64,000 bases of DNA, taken from the NCBI RefSeq assembly GCF_003992315.1, contig NZ_RQVE01000004.1, positions 62,001 to 126,000 on the forward strand. Reading direction: 5' to 3'. The DNA comes from Veillonella sp. 3891. Its GTDB lineage: Bacteria > Bacillota > Negativicutes > Veillonellales > Veillonellaceae. Below the pieces are notes generated by a model. It was not told where the DNA came from. It ran no database searches and worked only from the letters and a program-made list of their open reading frames with translations. Every line of letters starts with the position of its first letter. Position 1 is the stretch's first letter. The position numbers and the translations under genes are program-made. Shown here piece after piece: positions 33,431 through 43,773 of this stretch.

Positions 33431-33492
33431 ACTTATAAGCTTAATGAATCGGTACGAGAGACCGAAGAGCGCACATGTAAACCTTTTAAATT

Positions 33493-33506
33493 AGTCCTGT
33501 GAGGCT
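33493..33506 (+). promoter_or_regulatory. PyrR-binding site in the pyr leader
   Basis: AGTCCTGTGAGGCT fits the PyrR binding-loop consensus ARUCCNGNGAGGYU. UMP-bound PyrR would stabilise this element and favour the downstream terminator. Confidence 0.9.
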
Positions 33507-33578
33507 AGTAAGGGAACGTAGTAGGCGAGTTTACCTATAATCTATAGGTGTACTCTAATAGAATCACTATAACTATGC

Positions 33579-33609
33579 GACCTCTTGCCTTAGGGCAAGA
33601 GGTCTTTTT
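33579..33609 (+). terminator. pyr operon attenuator
   Basis: A perfect 11-bp stem (GACCTCTTGCC, 33579-33589, with GGCAAGAGGTC, 33594-33604) followed by TTTTT, 34 nt before pyrB. With the upstream PyrR site it forms the standard transcription attenuation switch. Confidence 0.92.
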
Positions 33610-33642
33610 GTGTGTAATAGAAGTACTATAAAGGAGGCTATG

Positions 33643-34593
33643 ATGGGAGAAATCAGCTTAAAAGGTAAGCACCTATTAGGACTGCAAGGTCGGACAAAGG
33701 AAGAAATTGAACTCATTTTGCGGGTAGCAAAAAAGATGAAGAAAATCGTCTTGTCGGATAACAAAAAACATCCTTTATTAAAAGGAAAATCAATTATCAA
33801 TTTGTTCATGGAAAATAGTACAAGAACGAGAAGCTCCTTTGAATTAGCAGGGAAATATTTAGGAGCCGATGTAATCAATATTTCCAAAAGCGGTAGTTCA
33901 ATGGCAAAAGGGGAAAGCTTCCGTGATACATTGCTAACTATGTCCTATATGGGAACCGATGCCATCGTAATGCGCTCTAGTGAAGAAGGCGCTCCTTTAT
34001 ATGCTACAAAATGTGTAGATCCAATTATCATCAATGCTGGAGATGGTGCTCATGAGCATCCAACACAAGCGTTATTAGATATGTATTCTATTTTAGAACA
34101 TAAGCCTACCTTAGAAGGTTTGAAAGTAGTTATCGTAGGCGATATCATGCATAGCCGTGTTGCCCGCTCCAATATTTATGGTTTAAAAACAATGGGGGCT
34201 GACGTGCATTTAGCCGGCCCACGAACCTTAGTATATCCAGAATTAGAGAAGCTAGGCGTTACTGTTCATCACGATGTACGTGAAGCAGTGAAAGATGCAG
34301 ATGTGGTAAACGTATTGCGTATCCAATTAGAACGGATTCACTCCGCGTTATATCCAAGCAATCGTGAATATGCACGTATTTTTGGTATTAATAAATCTGT
34401 TTTAGCTAATGCAAAAGAAGATGTATTAGTATTGCATCCAGGACCTATGAATAGAGGTCTTGAAATTGCGCCAGATGTTGCATATGGTGACGCATCGGTA
34501 ATCCAAGAACAAGTACGTAATGGTGTAGCCATCCGCATGGCGATTTTATACTTAACAATTATCGGAGGTGACGGTAGTGAGCTTGCTGATTAA
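33643..34593 (+). CDS. pyrB: aspartate carbamoyltransferase catalytic subunit
   Basis: First committed step of pyrimidine synthesis: carbamoyl phosphate plus aspartate to carbamoyl aspartate. The 316-residue protein shows the carbamoyl-phosphate motif STRTRSSFE (about 59-67), HPTQALLDMYSI and HPGPMNRGLEI. No regulatory pyrI follows, consistent with an unregulated trimer controlled at the transcription level by PyrR. ATG 33643 is preferred over ATG 33640 for spacing from aaggagg. It overlaps pyrC by 17 bp. Confidence 0.95.
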   Translation: MGEISLKGKHLLGLQGRTKEEIELILRVAKKMKKIVLSDNKKHPLLKGKSIINLFMENSTRTRSSFELAGKYLGADVINISKSGSSMAKGESFRDTLLTMSYMGTDAIVMRSSEEGAPLYATKCVDPIIINAGDGAHEHPTQALLDMYSILEHKPTLEGLKVVIVGDIMHSRVARSNIYGLKTMGADVHLAGPRTLVYPELEKLGVTVHHDVREAVKDADVVNVLRIQLERIHSALYPSNREYARIFGINKSVLANAKEDVLVLHPGPMNRGLEIAPDVAYGDASVIQEQVRNGVAIRMAILYLTIIGGDGSELAD

Positions 34594-35866
34594 AAATGGT
34601 ACGGTGGTTAACCCGGCAAAAGGACAACATGAAGTAGCAGATATTCTTGTAGAGAATGGTGTAATTGCAGCGATTGGACAAAACTTACAAGCTGATCAAG
34701 CGGAAGTGTATGATGCAACAGGCTTAATTGTAGCACCAGGTTTGATTGACATTCACACACATTTGCGTGAACCAGGTCAAGAAGCAAAAGAAGACTTTCA
34801 CAGTGGTACACAAGCGGCTGCTGCAGGTGGATTCACACGTATCGCGACTATGGCGAATACAAATCCAGTAGTAGATAATGCTGCACTAGTACGTGGTTTA
34901 CGTAAACAAGCAGAGTTAACTGGTGTGGTGAAAGTTGAATTCATGGGCGCTATCTCTAAAGGTCTTCAAGGTAAAGAGTTAACGGAAATGGGCGATTTAG
35001 CAGAAGCCGGTGTAGTTGGTTTCTCTGATGATGGACATTATGTAGAAAGTGCAGCTTTCATGCGTCGTGCTTTAGAATATTCATCCATGTTTGGAAAAAT
35101 GGTGGTAGACCATGCAGAAGAATGTAGCTTAACATGTGAAGGTCACATGCATGAAGGTATCGTTTCCTATGAAATGGGTGTAAAAGGTCGTCCAGCGGTA
35201 GCAGAAGACTTAGCGGTAGCTCGTGATATTATGTTAGCTGAAATGACTGGTGGACATATCCATATTGCACATGTGAGTACAAAAGAAGCTGTCGACCAAG
35301 TACGCCGTGCGAAAGCAAAAGGAATCAAAGTGACTTGCGAAGTAACAAGCCAACATTTAGTGTTCACAGATGAATATTTAAGAGACTATAATCCAGACTT
35401 TAAAATGGCTCCGCCAATCCGTTCGGAAGATCATCGTCAAGCCTTGTTAGAAGCCTTACAAGATGGCACTATCGATGCGATTATTACGGACCATGCACCA
35501 CATGCGTTTGAAGAGAAAGACGTTGAATTCTGCTGTGCAGCGAATGGTTTCACAGGTTTGGAAACATCTTTTGCGGCAGTAGTTACACATGTATTAAAAA
35601 CAGGTATCCTCACAATTGATGAAATCATCAATTTAATGAGCACAAAACCAGCGCAATTAATTGGCGTCGATGGTGGTGTATTAGAAGTAGGTAAACCTGC
35701 AGATATCTCAGTTCTTTCCTTAGATGAAACATGGATTGTAGATAGAAATAAATTTTACACTCGTGGTAAATCATGCCCATTCAATGGTATGACGGTCACA
35801 GGTAAAGCAAAATTAACAGTAGTAGATGGACAAATTGTAATGAAAGACGGGGTTGTAATCGGGTGA
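34577..35866 (+). CDS. pyrC: dihydroorotase
   Basis: Zinc amidohydrolase that cyclises carbamoyl aspartate to dihydroorotate. The 429-residue length and class I features fit: metal-binding DIHTHLREPG, the later HVSTKEAVDQVRRAK, and DHAPHAFEEKD. The start is taken as GTG 34577, 8 nt after ggagg, overlapping the pyrB end; a GTG at 34568 overlaps the ribosome site itself and is unlikely. The stop overlaps the carA start. Confidence 0.95.
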   Translation: MSLLIKNGTVVNPAKGQHEVADILVENGVIAAIGQNLQADQAEVYDATGLIVAPGLIDIHTHLREPGQEAKEDFHSGTQAAAAGGFTRIATMANTNPVVDNAALVRGLRKQAELTGVVKVEFMGAISKGLQGKELTEMGDLAEAGVVGFSDDGHYVESAAFMRRALEYSSMFGKMVVDHAEECSLTCEGHMHEGIVSYEMGVKGRPAVAEDLAVARDIMLAEMTGGHIHIAHVSTKEAVDQVRRAKAKGIKVTCEVTSQHLVFTDEYLRDYNPDFKMAPPIRSEDHRQALLEALQDGTIDAIITDHAPHAFEEKDVEFCCAANGFTGLETSFAAVVTHVLKTGILTIDEIINLMSTKPAQLIGVDGGVLEVGKPADISVLSLDETWIVDRNKFYTRGKSCPFNGMTVTGKAKLTVVDGQIVMKDGVVIG

Positions 35867-36930
35867 CAGGAAAACTGGTATTAGAAAATGGAACTATCTT
35901 TGAGGGCACATTGCTGGGGGGCATGCCAATCGTTGGCGAAGTAGTGTTTAATACAGGGATGACAGGATATCAAGAGATTTTAACGGATCCGTCATATGCA
36001 GATCAAATTATTACTTTAACATATCCTCTAGTAGGCAATTATGGTGTCACACGTGAGGTAGATCAATCTTCTAAGCCCTATTGCAAGGCAATGATTGTAG
36101 GAGAATTATGTACGTTCCCTAGCAATTGGCAAAATGAGGGGACATTTGAAGAATATATGAGAAGCCATGGAATTCCATGCTTGTATAATGTGGATACACG
36201 TGCAATTACACGTGCTATCCGCAGCCATGGTGTAATGAAAGGCGTCATTTGCCCAACAGATACACCACAAGAGAAAATCGATGCTTTATTAGCACAGCCA
36301 CTAGCGACAGATCACATTATGCGTGTTACCACAAAATGGGAAGGTCGCCGTGGTTCAGATACAGCAGAGTTTCATGTAGCAGTGTATGACTTTGGTGTGA
36401 AAGAAAATATTCTTCAATCCTTAGAAAATGAAGGATGTAGATTGACAATTTTCCCAGCTCATACAAAAGCTGAAACAGTATTGGCTTGCAATCCTGACGG
36501 AATCTTTTTGTCTAATGGACCGGGAGACCCGAAAGACGTACCTGAAATTGTTGAAGAAATTAAAAAGTTAGTGAGTCAAAAACCAATCTTTGGCATTTGC
36601 ATGGGGCATCAATTGATTGCCCGTGCATTTGGTGGAGAAACGTATAAATTACGGTTTGGTCATCGTGGCTCAAATCATCCAGTAAAAGATTTAGATACGA
36701 ATCGTGTTCATATTACCTCTCAAAATCATGGTTATGCAGTTGATGAAGCGAGCTTGGAGGGTTCAGGATTGCGCGTATCCCACCGCAGTGTGAATGATGG
36801 TACTGTAGAAGGATTAGTGCATAATGAATTGCCGATCATGTCGGTACAATATCACCCAGAAGCATCTCCGGGTCCGACTGATAATGTGTATTTGTTTGAA
36901 CGTTTTAAAACATTGATGAGAAGAGGTTAA
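35863..36930 (+). CDS. carA: carbamoyl phosphate synthase small (glutaminase) subunit
   Basis: Supplies ammonia from glutamine to CarB. The 355-residue protein has an N-terminal CarA domain ([21 protein letters not shown]) and a C-terminal class I glutamine amidotransferase domain with catalytic Cys in FGICMGHQL and the His-x-Glu pair in [13 protein letters not shown] 35863 overlaps the pyrC stop by four bases (GTGA). Being inside a pyr operon it probably serves pyrimidine synthesis; an arginine-specific copy could exist elsewhere. Confidence 0.95.
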   Translation: MTGKLVLENGTIFEGTLLGGMPIVGEVVFNTGMTGYQEILTDPSYADQIITLTYPLVGNYGVTREVDQSSKPYCKAMIVGELCTFPSNWQNEGTFEEYMRSHGIPCLYNVDTRAITRAIRSHGVMKGVICPTDTPQEKIDALLAQPLATDHIMRVTTKWEGRRGSDTAEFHVAVYDFGVKENILQSLENEGCRLTIFPAHTKAETVLACNPDGIFLSNGPGDPKDVPEIVEEIKKLVSQKPIFGICMGHQLIARAFGGETYKLRFGHRGSNHPVKDLDTNRVHITSQNHGYAVDEASLEGSGLRVSHRSVNDGTVEGLVHNELPIMSVQYHPEASPGPTDNVYLFERFKTLMRRG

Positions 36931-36932
36931 TG

Positions 36933-39900
36933 ATGGTAAAGAAAAAAGTTCTTGTAATTGGTTCTGGTCCAATTATTATCGGGCAGGCAGCTGAGTTTGA
37001 TTATGCAGGTACACAAGCTTGTCAATCTCTTCGTGAAGAAGGTTTTGAAGTGGTATTAGTAAACTCTAATCCGGCTACCATTATGACAGACCGAGATATT
37101 GCGGATCGTGTCTATATTGAGCCGATTTCCTTAGAGTTTGTTACTGAAATTATTCGTAAAGAACGACCATATGGTGTTTTAGCAACATTAGGTGGACAAG
37201 TAGGTCTGAATATGGCGGTGGAACTGTCAGAGGCAGGGGTACTTAAAGAGTATAACGTGAAACTTCTAGGGACTACGTTAGAGGCTATCAAACAAGCAGA
37301 AGACCGTGAACTGTTTAAAGAAGCTATGAAACGTATCAACCAACCTGTGCCGGAATCTGATATTTTCAGTGATGTAACAGAAGCGGTGGAATTTGCAAAC
37401 CGCATTGGCTACCCTATCATCATTCGTCCTGCCTATACATTAGGTGGTACTGGTGGCGGTATTGCACATAATGAAGAAGAAATGTACATGATTGCACTTC
37501 GCGGTATTAAATTGAGCCCTATCCATCAAATCCTTGTAGAACGTTCTGTGGCGGGCTGGAAAGAAATTGAATACGAAGTGATGCGTGACCGTGCAGACAA
37601 CTGCATCATCGTATGTAACATGGAAAACATCGACCCAGTAGGGGTGCATACAGGGGATTCTGTCGTTGTAGCACCATCTCAAACATTGAATGATACGCAA
37701 TACCAACTGTTACGGACTGCGTCAGTGGATATTATTCGCTATCTTGAAATCGAAGGTGGATGTAATGTGCAATATGCATTAGATCCATACAGCAATCAAT
37801 ACTATGTAATCGAAGTAAACCCTCGTGTATCTCGTTCCTCTGCTTTAGCGTCTAAAGCGACAGGCTACCCAATTGCTAAGGTAGCAGCGAAGGTGGCAAT
37901 CGGTATGACATTAGATGAAATTACCAATGCCGTAACAGGAGAAACAAAGGCTTGCTTTGAACCATCCCTAGACTATGTAGTGACTAAATTCCCGCGTTGG
38001 CCATTTGAAAAATTCAATTTGGCAGACCGTACCTTGGGAACACAAATGAAAGCCACTGGCGAAGTTATGGCTATCGACCGTACATTAGAAGGCTCTTTAT
38101 TAAAAGCTATCCGTTCTTTAGAAATTGGATTAGATCACATTGAGTTAAAAAAGATTGCTCATGAAACACCAGAGCAACTTATTGAACGATTGCAACTAGT
38201 GGATGATGAACGTCTCTATGTGATTGCGCAAGCTCTTCGTGTGGGTATTAGTGTAGAAAAAATTTGTTACATCACAAAAATCAATTCTTTCTTCATCAAT
38301 AAAATTAAAAATATAGTGATGGTGGAAAAAGATTTGACGGCCAATGGTTTGACTGAAAGTAACCTTCGATTAGCTAAAAAATATTCTTTCCCAGATAAAG
38401 TTATCGCTCGTTATGCTAACTGCTCCCCTGAGGATGTGTTGGCAAAACGAAATGAATTAAATATTCATCCAACCTATAAATATGTAGATACTTGTGCCGC
38501 AGAATTTGAAGCGCATACACCATACTATTACAGTGCATATGCGACAGAAGATGAAGTAGTGCCACGTGGTGAAAATAGCGTTATCGTGCTTGGTTCTGGT
38601 CCAATTCGTATCGGTCAAGGCGTAGAGTTCGACTATTGTTCTGTACATTCCTCTTGGGCATTGCGCAAAGCAGGCATGAAATCCATCATTATCAATAACA
38701 ACCCTGAAACAGTAAGTACAGACTTTGATACATCTGATAGCTTGTACTTCGAACCGTTGACAGTAGATGATGTGATGGAAATTATTCGCAAGGAGAATCC
38801 TGTAGGGGTTATCGCTCAGTTCGGTGGACAAACAGCTATCAACTTGGCTGGTCCGTTGGCTGAACGAGGTGTAAACATTCTAGGCACATCTGTAGACAGC
38901 ATCGACATGGCCGAAGACCGTGAACGTTTTGATGAATTGTTGGCAAAATTGGAAATTCCTCGCCCAGTAGGTGCGTTGGTAACCAGTGATGAAGAAGCTT
39001 TAGAAGCAGCAAAACGTCTTCAATATCCATTGATTGTTCGACCATCTTATGTACTAGGTGGACGTGCAATGGAAATTGTATATAATGACCAAGAGTTAGA
39101 TCGTTATATGAAAGAAGCCGTAGTGGCATCGAAAGATCATCCAGTGTTAATTGACCGCTATATGGTGGGTATGGAAGTGGAAGTAGATGCTATCTCTGAT
39201 GGCATTGATGTATGTATTCCGGGGATTATGGAGCAAATAGAACGAGCAGGGGTACACTCTGGTGACTCTATCGCCGTATATCCAGCACAACATTTGACGG
39301 AAGAGTTGACAGAACAAATTGTAGACTATACACGCCGTATTGCCATAGGACTTAATGTAAAAGGTGTATTAAATATTCAATATATTGTGGTAAATGGAGA
39401 ACTTCATGTTATCGAAGTGAACCCTCGTTCTAGCCGTACAGTACCTTTCATCAGTAAAGTGACTGGTATCAATATGGTAGAATATGCGACACGCATTGCC
39501 TTAGGAGAAACATTAGAAAGCTTGGGATTACCAACGGGGTTAGTGCCAGCTCGTCCACATGTGGCGGTGAAAGCCCCAGTATTCTCCTTCTCTAAAATGG
39601 GCTTAGTAGAAATTGCATTAGGACCAGAAATGAAATCCACTGGGGAAGTTATGGGTATTGGCCGCACCTATGCAGACGCTTTATTTAAAGCCATCCATGG
39701 TGCAAACATGCGCATTCCAGATAAAGGTAATATCTTGATGACTGTAGCAGACCGTGATAAAGAAGAAGCGGCTCGTTTAGCAAAAGGCTTTATCGATTTG
39801 GGATACCATATTATGGCTACTGGTGGTACAGGTCGTTACTTCAAAGAACATGGCGTGGATTGCACTGTCGTAAATAAAATTTCTGAAGGCAATCCAAACT

Positions 39901-40130
39901 GCGCTGATTTCATTCGTGAAGGTAAAGTGGACTTGATGTTGAATACATTGACCTATGGTAAAAAACCAGAACGTGAAGGATTCCAATTGCGTCGTTTAGC
40001 TGTAGAAATGGGTGTACCATGTTTGACATCCTTGGATACAGCTCGTGAAGTGTTACATGTAGTGGCGAGTCGTGCTACTGCAGGTGATGTAATTACAGTA
40101 GATGCTGTTCAAGATTATGAAATGGAGTAA
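36933..40130 (+). CDS. carB: carbamoyl phosphate synthase large subunit
   Basis: ATP-dependent synthesis of carbamoyl phosphate from bicarbonate and ammonia. The 1065-residue product has the duplicated ATP-grasp halves (each beginning near [21 protein letters not shown] and [20 protein letters not shown]) and a C-terminal MGS-like allosteric domain (from about 935, [16 protein letters not shown]). ATG 36933 is 6 nt after agagg; ATG 36930 overlaps the carA stop and is too near. pyrK follows after 6 bp. Confidence 0.96.
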   Translation: MVKKKVLVIGSGPIIIGQAAEFDYAGTQACQSLREEGFEVVLVNSNPATIMTDRDIADRVYIEPISLEFVTEIIRKERPYGVLATLGGQVGLNMAVELSEAGVLKEYNVKLLGTTLEAIKQAEDRELFKEAMKRINQPVPESDIFSDVTEAVEFANRIGYPIIIRPAYTLGGTGGGIAHNEEEMYMIALRGIKLSPIHQILVERSVAGWKEIEYEVMRDRADNCIIVCNMENIDPVGVHTGDSVVVAPSQTLNDTQYQLLRTASVDIIRYLEIEGGCNVQYALDPYSNQYYVIEVNPRVSRSSALASKATGYPIAKVAAKVAIGMTLDEITNAVTGETKACFEPSLDYVVTKFPRWPFEKFNLADRTLGTQMKATGEVMAIDRTLEGSLLKAIRSLEIGLDHIELKKIAHETPEQLIERLQLVDDERLYVIAQALRVGISVEKICYITKINSFFINKIKNIVMVEKDLTANGLTESNLRLAKKYSFPDKVIARYANCSPEDVLAKRNELNIHPTYKYVDTCAAEFEAHTPYYYSAYATEDEVVPRGENSVIVLGSGPIRIGQGVEFDYCSVHSSWALRKAGMKSIIINNNPETVSTDFDTSDSLYFEPLTVDDVMEIIRKENPVGVIAQFGGQTAINLAGPLAERGVNILGTSVDSIDMAEDRERFDELLAKLEIPRPVGALVTSDEEALEAAKRLQYPLIVRPSYVLGGRAMEIVYNDQELDRYMKEAVVASKDHPVLIDRYMVGMEVEVDAISDGIDVCIPGIMEQIERAGVHSGDSIAVYPAQHLTEELTEQIVDYTRRIAIGLNVKGVLNIQYIVVNGELHVIEVNPRSSRTVPFISKVTGINMVEYATRIALGETLESLGLPTGLVPARPHVAVKAPVFSFSKMGLVEIALGPEMKSTGEVMGIGRTYADALFKAIHGANMRIPDKGNILMTVADRDKEEAARLAKGFIDLGYHIMATGGTGRYFKEHGVDCTVVNKISEGNPNCADFIREGKVDLMLNTLTYGKKPEREGFQLRRLAVEMGVPCLTSLDTAREVLHVVASRATAGDVITVDAVQDYEME

Positions 40131-40136
40131 TCATAC

Positions 40137-40904
40137 ATGAGTGGATATATAGAAATGGGTCGAGTGATTCATAACACCCAAATAGGCAGTGATGTATGGA
40201 GAATGTCCGTATATGCACCAAAACAAGCAAAAGAGGCACAACTAGGACAGTTTTGTAATGTTCGCGTTACAGGGGGCACAGCTCCCTTGTTGCGCCGACC
40301 TATCAGCTATGCAGGATTTGATGCGAAGGCAGGTACTATCGACTTATTGTATCGTGTGGTAGGTAAAGGCACTGAACTAATGACCAAACTACAAGAAGGG
40401 GATACTTTAGATTGCTTGGGACCATTAGGTCAAGCGTTTACCACTGCAGACCGCATGTTACTCGTTGGTGGTGGTGTTGGAATTGCGCCCATGCTATGTA
40501 TCGCTGATCGGTTACAACCAGGCCAAGAGGCGCATGTGATATTGGGTTTCCGCAATGCAAGCGAATCTTTCTGGGCAGACTTGTTCAAAGATAGTCCTGT
40601 GACTGTTCATATCACCACGGATGATGGATCGTTAGGAACTAAAGGGTATCCTACGACTGTGATGGAAACACTTATGAAAGAAGAACAGTTTGATGCGGTT
40701 TTAACATGTGGCCCTACGCCGATGATGAAAGGTGTGGCTGCTGTTGCGCAACAAATGAATGTACCATGCCAAGTGTCTTTAGAGGAACGCATGGGTTGTG
40801 GTACTGGCGGTTGCGTAGGCTGTGCTTGCCAAGGTAAAAGTGGTACACGGTATAAAGTATGTAAAGATGGCCCTGTGTTCCCTGCTGAGGAGGTGTTTTT
40901 CTAA
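40137..40904 (+). CDS. pyrK: dihydroorotate dehydrogenase B electron transfer subunit
   Basis: FAD and 2Fe-2S protein that passes electrons from PyrD to NAD. The 255-residue protein has an N-terminal FAD-binding ferredoxin-reductase-like fold (LLRRPISYAGFD, LLVGGGVGIAPMLCIAD) and a C-terminal Cys cluster (C-x4-C-x2-C, about residues 221-229, and a further Cys near 246) typical for PyrK. It is directly followed by pyrD with a one-base overlap. Confidence 0.94.
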   Translation: MSGYIEMGRVIHNTQIGSDVWRMSVYAPKQAKEAQLGQFCNVRVTGGTAPLLRRPISYAGFDAKAGTIDLLYRVVGKGTELMTKLQEGDTLDCLGPLGQAFTTADRMLLVGGGVGIAPMLCIADRLQPGQEAHVILGFRNASESFWADLFKDSPVTVHITTDDGSLGTKGYPTTVMETLMKEEQFDAVLTCGPTPMMKGVAAVAQQMNVPCQVSLEERMGCGTGGCVGCACQGKSGTRYKVCKDGPVFPAEEVFF

Positions 40905-41830
40905 TGGCTACTGTAGATCCTAAATTAGCTGTAGAGTTCTGTGGTATTTCTATGAAAAATCCTATCGTAGCAGCGTCGGGCACCTTTGGGTTCGTATTGG
41001 AATACGATGGATATTTAGATCTCAATACAGAGGTGGGGGCGATTTCTGTAAAAGGTTTAACACCTACAGCTCGACCTGGTAATGCGGGCGTTCGCATTGC
41101 GGAAACGCCATCTGGAGTATTGAACTGTATTGGATTAGAAAATCCAGGAGCAGAAGCTTTCGTAGCTGATATATTGCCAAATTTAAAACATTATGATGTA
41201 CCAATTTTTGCCAATATCTCTGGTAATACACTAGAAGAATACGAATTTATGGCAAAAACATTGACTGTTGAAGGTGTAGCAGCTTTAGAGGTCAACATTA
41301 GTTGCCCTAATGTCAAATGCGGAGGTATGGCATTTGGTGTGCAGGCGGAGAGTGCTGCTGCTGTATGTAAAGCAGTAAAAGCGAATACAGATTTACCGGT
41401 GATTATGAAATTATCACCCAATGTCACAGACATCGTAGAAATTGCTCGCGCTGTGGAAGCAGCAGGGGCAGATGGTATTAGCATGATTAATACCCTATTA
41501 GGGATGTCTGTAGACTTACGGACTCGCAAACCATTGTTGGGGAATATATATGGTGGTTTATCTGGTCCAGCTGTGAAGCCAGTGGCATTGCGCTTAACAC
41601 ATCAAGTGGCACAAGCCATTGATATCCCTATCATGGGGGGCGGTGGCATCATGACTGGTGAAGATGCTCTAGAATTTATGCTAGTAGGAGCTGACATCGT
41701 GTCTGTGGGGACGGCAACGATGGTAGATCCACGAGCTATTGGCATCATCGCTAGTGAAATGAGTGCTTACTGTGAAAGCCAACACATCGACCATGTGTCG
41801 AACCTAGTTGGTGGCATTATTATGCCGTAA
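40904..41830 (+). CDS. pyrD: dihydroorotate dehydrogenase B catalytic subunit
   Basis: FMN enzyme oxidising dihydroorotate to orotate, the NAD-linked class 1B form because pyrK is next to it. 308 residues; motifs are NPIVAASGTFGF, the catalytic Cys in NISCPN, IMKLSPNVTDI and PIMGGGGIMTGEDALEFM. It closes the operon: pyrE and pyrF, which complete UMP synthesis, are not in this window, unlike in Bacillus. A strong bidirectional terminator follows. Confidence 0.95.
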   Translation: MATVDPKLAVEFCGISMKNPIVAASGTFGFVLEYDGYLDLNTEVGAISVKGLTPTARPGNAGVRIAETPSGVLNCIGLENPGAEAFVADILPNLKHYDVPIFANISGNTLEEYEFMAKTLTVEGVAALEVNISCPNVKCGGMAFGVQAESAAAVCKAVKANTDLPVIMKLSPNVTDIVEIARAVEAAGADGISMINTLLGMSVDLRTRKPLLGNIYGGLSGPAVKPVALRLTHQVAQAIDIPIMGGGGIMTGEDALEFMLVGADIVSVGTATMVDPRAIGIIASEMSAYCESQHIDHVSNLVGGIIMP

Positions 41831-41859
41831 AAGAGAAGAGAATATTGAATGACACATAG

Positions 41860-41903
41860 AAAAGGACTGTTCCAGTGAAAGCGACACTGGGAACAGTCCT
41901 TTT
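41860..41903. terminator. bidirectional terminator between pyrD and the SHOCT gene
   Basis: A perfect 14-bp stem (AAAAGGACTGTTCC with GGAACAGTCCTTTT), extended inside by AGTG/CACT, has A4 on one side and T4 on the other, so it can end transcription from both convergent genes. Confidence 0.88.
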
Positions 41904-41908
41904 AATGT

Positions 41909-42478
41909 TTAGATTTTGTTAAGTAATTCTTCTTTTTTCTGTTGAAATTCTTCGTCAGTAATGGCTTCTATATCGAGAAGTTCTTTTAATTGTTTGATGC
42001 GAAGAATGGGGTCATCCTGAGTGGGCACTACATCAGATGTATTGATAGCATCATCAGATGTATCCTCTACTTCAATAGTAGTAGTTTCCACTGGAGGACC
42101 TGCGTCAATGGCAGCTTTTACGGCTGCTGTGTTCACCCATAAGCCACGTTGCTGTTGATCGTAATCGTAAGCTACGGTGCCACGAGATTCAATCCAAGCT
42201 TGTAAATTTTCATTGACTAAGTTGGTAAGAACATCGAGGGTGGCAAGGCAAGTATCTCGACCTTGAATGAGTAAGACACGATGGGTGCGACTCACCTCTT
42301 TGTTATCGATATGGTCGATGTCTGTATCGTAAAACTTGGCACGTGTACCATAGCGACCACGATAGGTGAAGAGTCCAGTTTCTGTATTGTAAGTAATTTT
42401 AACTTGCAATGTATGACCGCCAGGGGCGTAGCTGATGATATGGTCTGGGGTCTGAGTGAACCAGTCGAAGAATCCCAT
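41909..42478 (-). CDS. SHOCT-domain protein of unknown function
   Basis: A 189-residue soluble protein. The N-terminal 100 residues look like a compact beta domain (FTYRGRYGTRAKFYDTDIDHI) with no name I can support. The last 35 residues (DPILRIKQLKELLDIEAITDEEFQQKKEELL) form a SHOCT motif, a short helical hairpin found at the C-termini of many proteins and thought to mediate interactions. It lies 5 bp downstream of the DUF805 gene on the same strand and is probably co-transcribed with it. Confidence 0.75.
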   Translation of the reverse strand: MGFFDWFTQTPDHIISYAPGGHTLQVKITYNTETGLFTYRGRYGTRAKFYDTDIDHIDNKEVSRTHRVLLIQGRDTCLATLDVLTNLVNENLQAWIESRGTVAYDYDQQQRGLWVNTAAVKAAIDAGPPVETTTIEVEDTSDDAINTSDVVPTQDDPILRIKQLKELLDIEAITDEEFQQKKEELLNKI

Positions 42479-42483
42479 AGTGA

Positions 42484-42996
42484 CTATCCTTTCTTACTTT
42501 TACTAGGCCAACGTGTAGGAGAACCGTAACGGTTGTTTCCAGTAGAACCAGGGAAACAGGCTAGGAATCCATGAAGGATATAGACGATAATAAGATGTAA
42601 AATGTATATATTTTTTAATGGGATGTACAGGTTTGTACATAGTATATACATGCCCAATAAGATACCAATAAAGCGACCAGGCAATCCGATATCGTTGAGA
42701 CGACGGATGTACAAGGTATAATAGAAAGGTAACAATATAATATAACCTGCATAGGCCAATGCTTTGATAGCAAAATAGGCAGGTAAAATAACTACTACAG
42801 TTAATAGTTGTTGGATAAACATATTAAAGATATGCATGGAAGCAGATAAAAATAATATGCCTATGATAAATTGAAAGCGATTGATACGTCCAGATGTACT
42901 TAGCACATCATGGCTGTGTGGTTCAATTTTGAGTATAAGAAATAGGGAGACTAAACCCACAAGGAATGAAATCCCCACATTAATTAGTATGTCCAT
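42484..42996 (-). CDS. DUF805 family membrane protein
   Basis: A 170-residue inner-membrane protein with four hydrophobic segments. The STSGRINRFQFIIGILFL segment and the central RRLNDIGLPGRFIGILLG motif are typical of DUF805 (YhaH-like) proteins, which have no established function. Unusually the first hydrophobic segment comes before the RINRFQF motif. The gene has aaggagg before its ATG and an extended -10 promoter on the minus strand, and leads the two-gene operon with the SHOCT protein. Confidence 0.78.
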   Translation of the reverse strand: MDILINVGISFLVGLVSLFLILKIEPHSHDVLSTSGRINRFQFIIGILFLSASMHIFNMFIQQLLTVVVILPAYFAIKALAYAGYIILLPFYYTLYIRRLNDIGLPGRFIGILLGMYILCTNLYIPLKNIYILHLIIVYILHGFLACFPGSTGNNRYGSPTRWPSKSKKG

Positions 42997-43023
42997 AAGG
43001 AACCTCCTTATATGCTATGAATA

Positions 43024-43032
43024 AGTATAGCA
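43024..43032 (-). promoter_or_regulatory. extended -10 promoter of the DUF805-SHOCT operon
   Basis: Read on the minus strand this is TGcTATACT, placed about 30 nt before the DUF805 start codon. Confidence 0.5.
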
Positions 43033-43161
43033 TAGATTACAATATCTGGCGAACTATGGTGAAATAGAATCGTATTGAAAGAGATTCTTCATTAAAATCT
43101 TAAAAAAGTAGAGTACTATATAGAAAGTTAGTAGAAAAAAATAGGCAAAATAGCGGTTCAT

Positions 43162-43170
43162 TGGTATAAT
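43162..43170 (+). promoter_or_regulatory. extended -10 promoter of the envelope cluster
   Basis: TGgTATAAT lies about 75 nt upstream of the first gene of the outer-membrane cluster. No clear -35 is seen. It may drive transcription into bamA. Confidence 0.5.
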
Positions 43171-43243
43171 AGTAAAGATAGTAAAAAAATGGTTCACTTT
43201 TTTCTTTCTAACTACGATTATATAGTTATGAAAGGAGGGACGT

Positions 43244-43744
43244 ATGGAACCTGTAACAACACCTATGGAAAAACGCATTCGCATGGTTCGTGCTTGGTTA
43301 GATGCAGCAGCTACATCGTATGCTAACAAAGGAAGTGTGAAAGGAAACTTTCACCTGTTCCTAGCACAAGCAGAGATGAAACAGATGAATGAAGGCAAAC
43401 CTTCTATTGTGTCTTATGCACAACGAGCTGTTTTAGCTATTGCACTAGTAGGAATCATAGGGGCAACACATTGGTGGCTATCACAACATGAAACAGGGAA
43501 TACCGCGAACACTCCTGTCATTGACACGCAGGTGGAAGTACAACCAAGTAAGGTCATTACTCCAGTGGTTGTAAAAGAATCACCACCTGTAGAACAATCA
43601 GAAACGAAGGTAGTGGAAACCGTGGAAAAACAAGAACATGTGGTGACTACGCGACCAACTGTGGAGGTAACACCAGAGCCCTCTATTAGTTCAAAAGACA
43701 TGTTACATGCAGTGCAAGCTGGTGGACGTATTTTGCGAGATTAG
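43244..43744 (+). CDS. single-pass envelope protein of unknown function
   Basis: A 166-residue protein with a basic, helical cytoplasmic N-terminus (about 1-60), one membrane helix (AVLAIALVGIIGATHWWL, about 63-80) and a periplasmic stretch rich in Val, Pro, Thr and Glu that is probably extended. The last 20 residues (ISSKDMLHAVQAGGRILRD) may be a short helix. This layout resembles a periplasm-spanning tether such as TonB, but no TonB domain is present. It begins after aaaggagg and lies 29 bp upstream of bamA, suggesting a link to outer-membrane assembly. No family was recognised. Confidence 0.7.
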   Translation: MEPVTTPMEKRIRMVRAWLDAAATSYANKGSVKGNFHLFLAQAEMKQMNEGKPSIVSYAQRAVLAIALVGIIGATHWWLSQHETGNTANTPVIDTQVEVQPSKVITPVVVKESPPVEQSETKVVETVEKQEHVVTTRPTVEVTPEPSISSKDMLHAVQAGGRILRD

Positions 43745-43773
43745 CACCTTTTATATTCTAAGGAGGAACATAT

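Larger units (their letters stand above)
33271..33642 (+). other. regulatory spacer between flavodoxin and pyr operon
   Basis: This gene-free stretch holds the flavodoxin terminator, the pyr promoter, the PyrR-binding site, a further leader hairpin (GAGT..ACCTATA with TATAGGT..ACTC, 33527-33555) and the pyr attenuator, each listed separately. Confidence 0.8.

Noticed and set aside
43066-43088. AGAATC/GATTCT repeat as a terminator between the DUF805 gene and the envelope cluster
   Set aside because: Short stem, long loop and no T run; the flanking genes are divergent so no terminator is needed.
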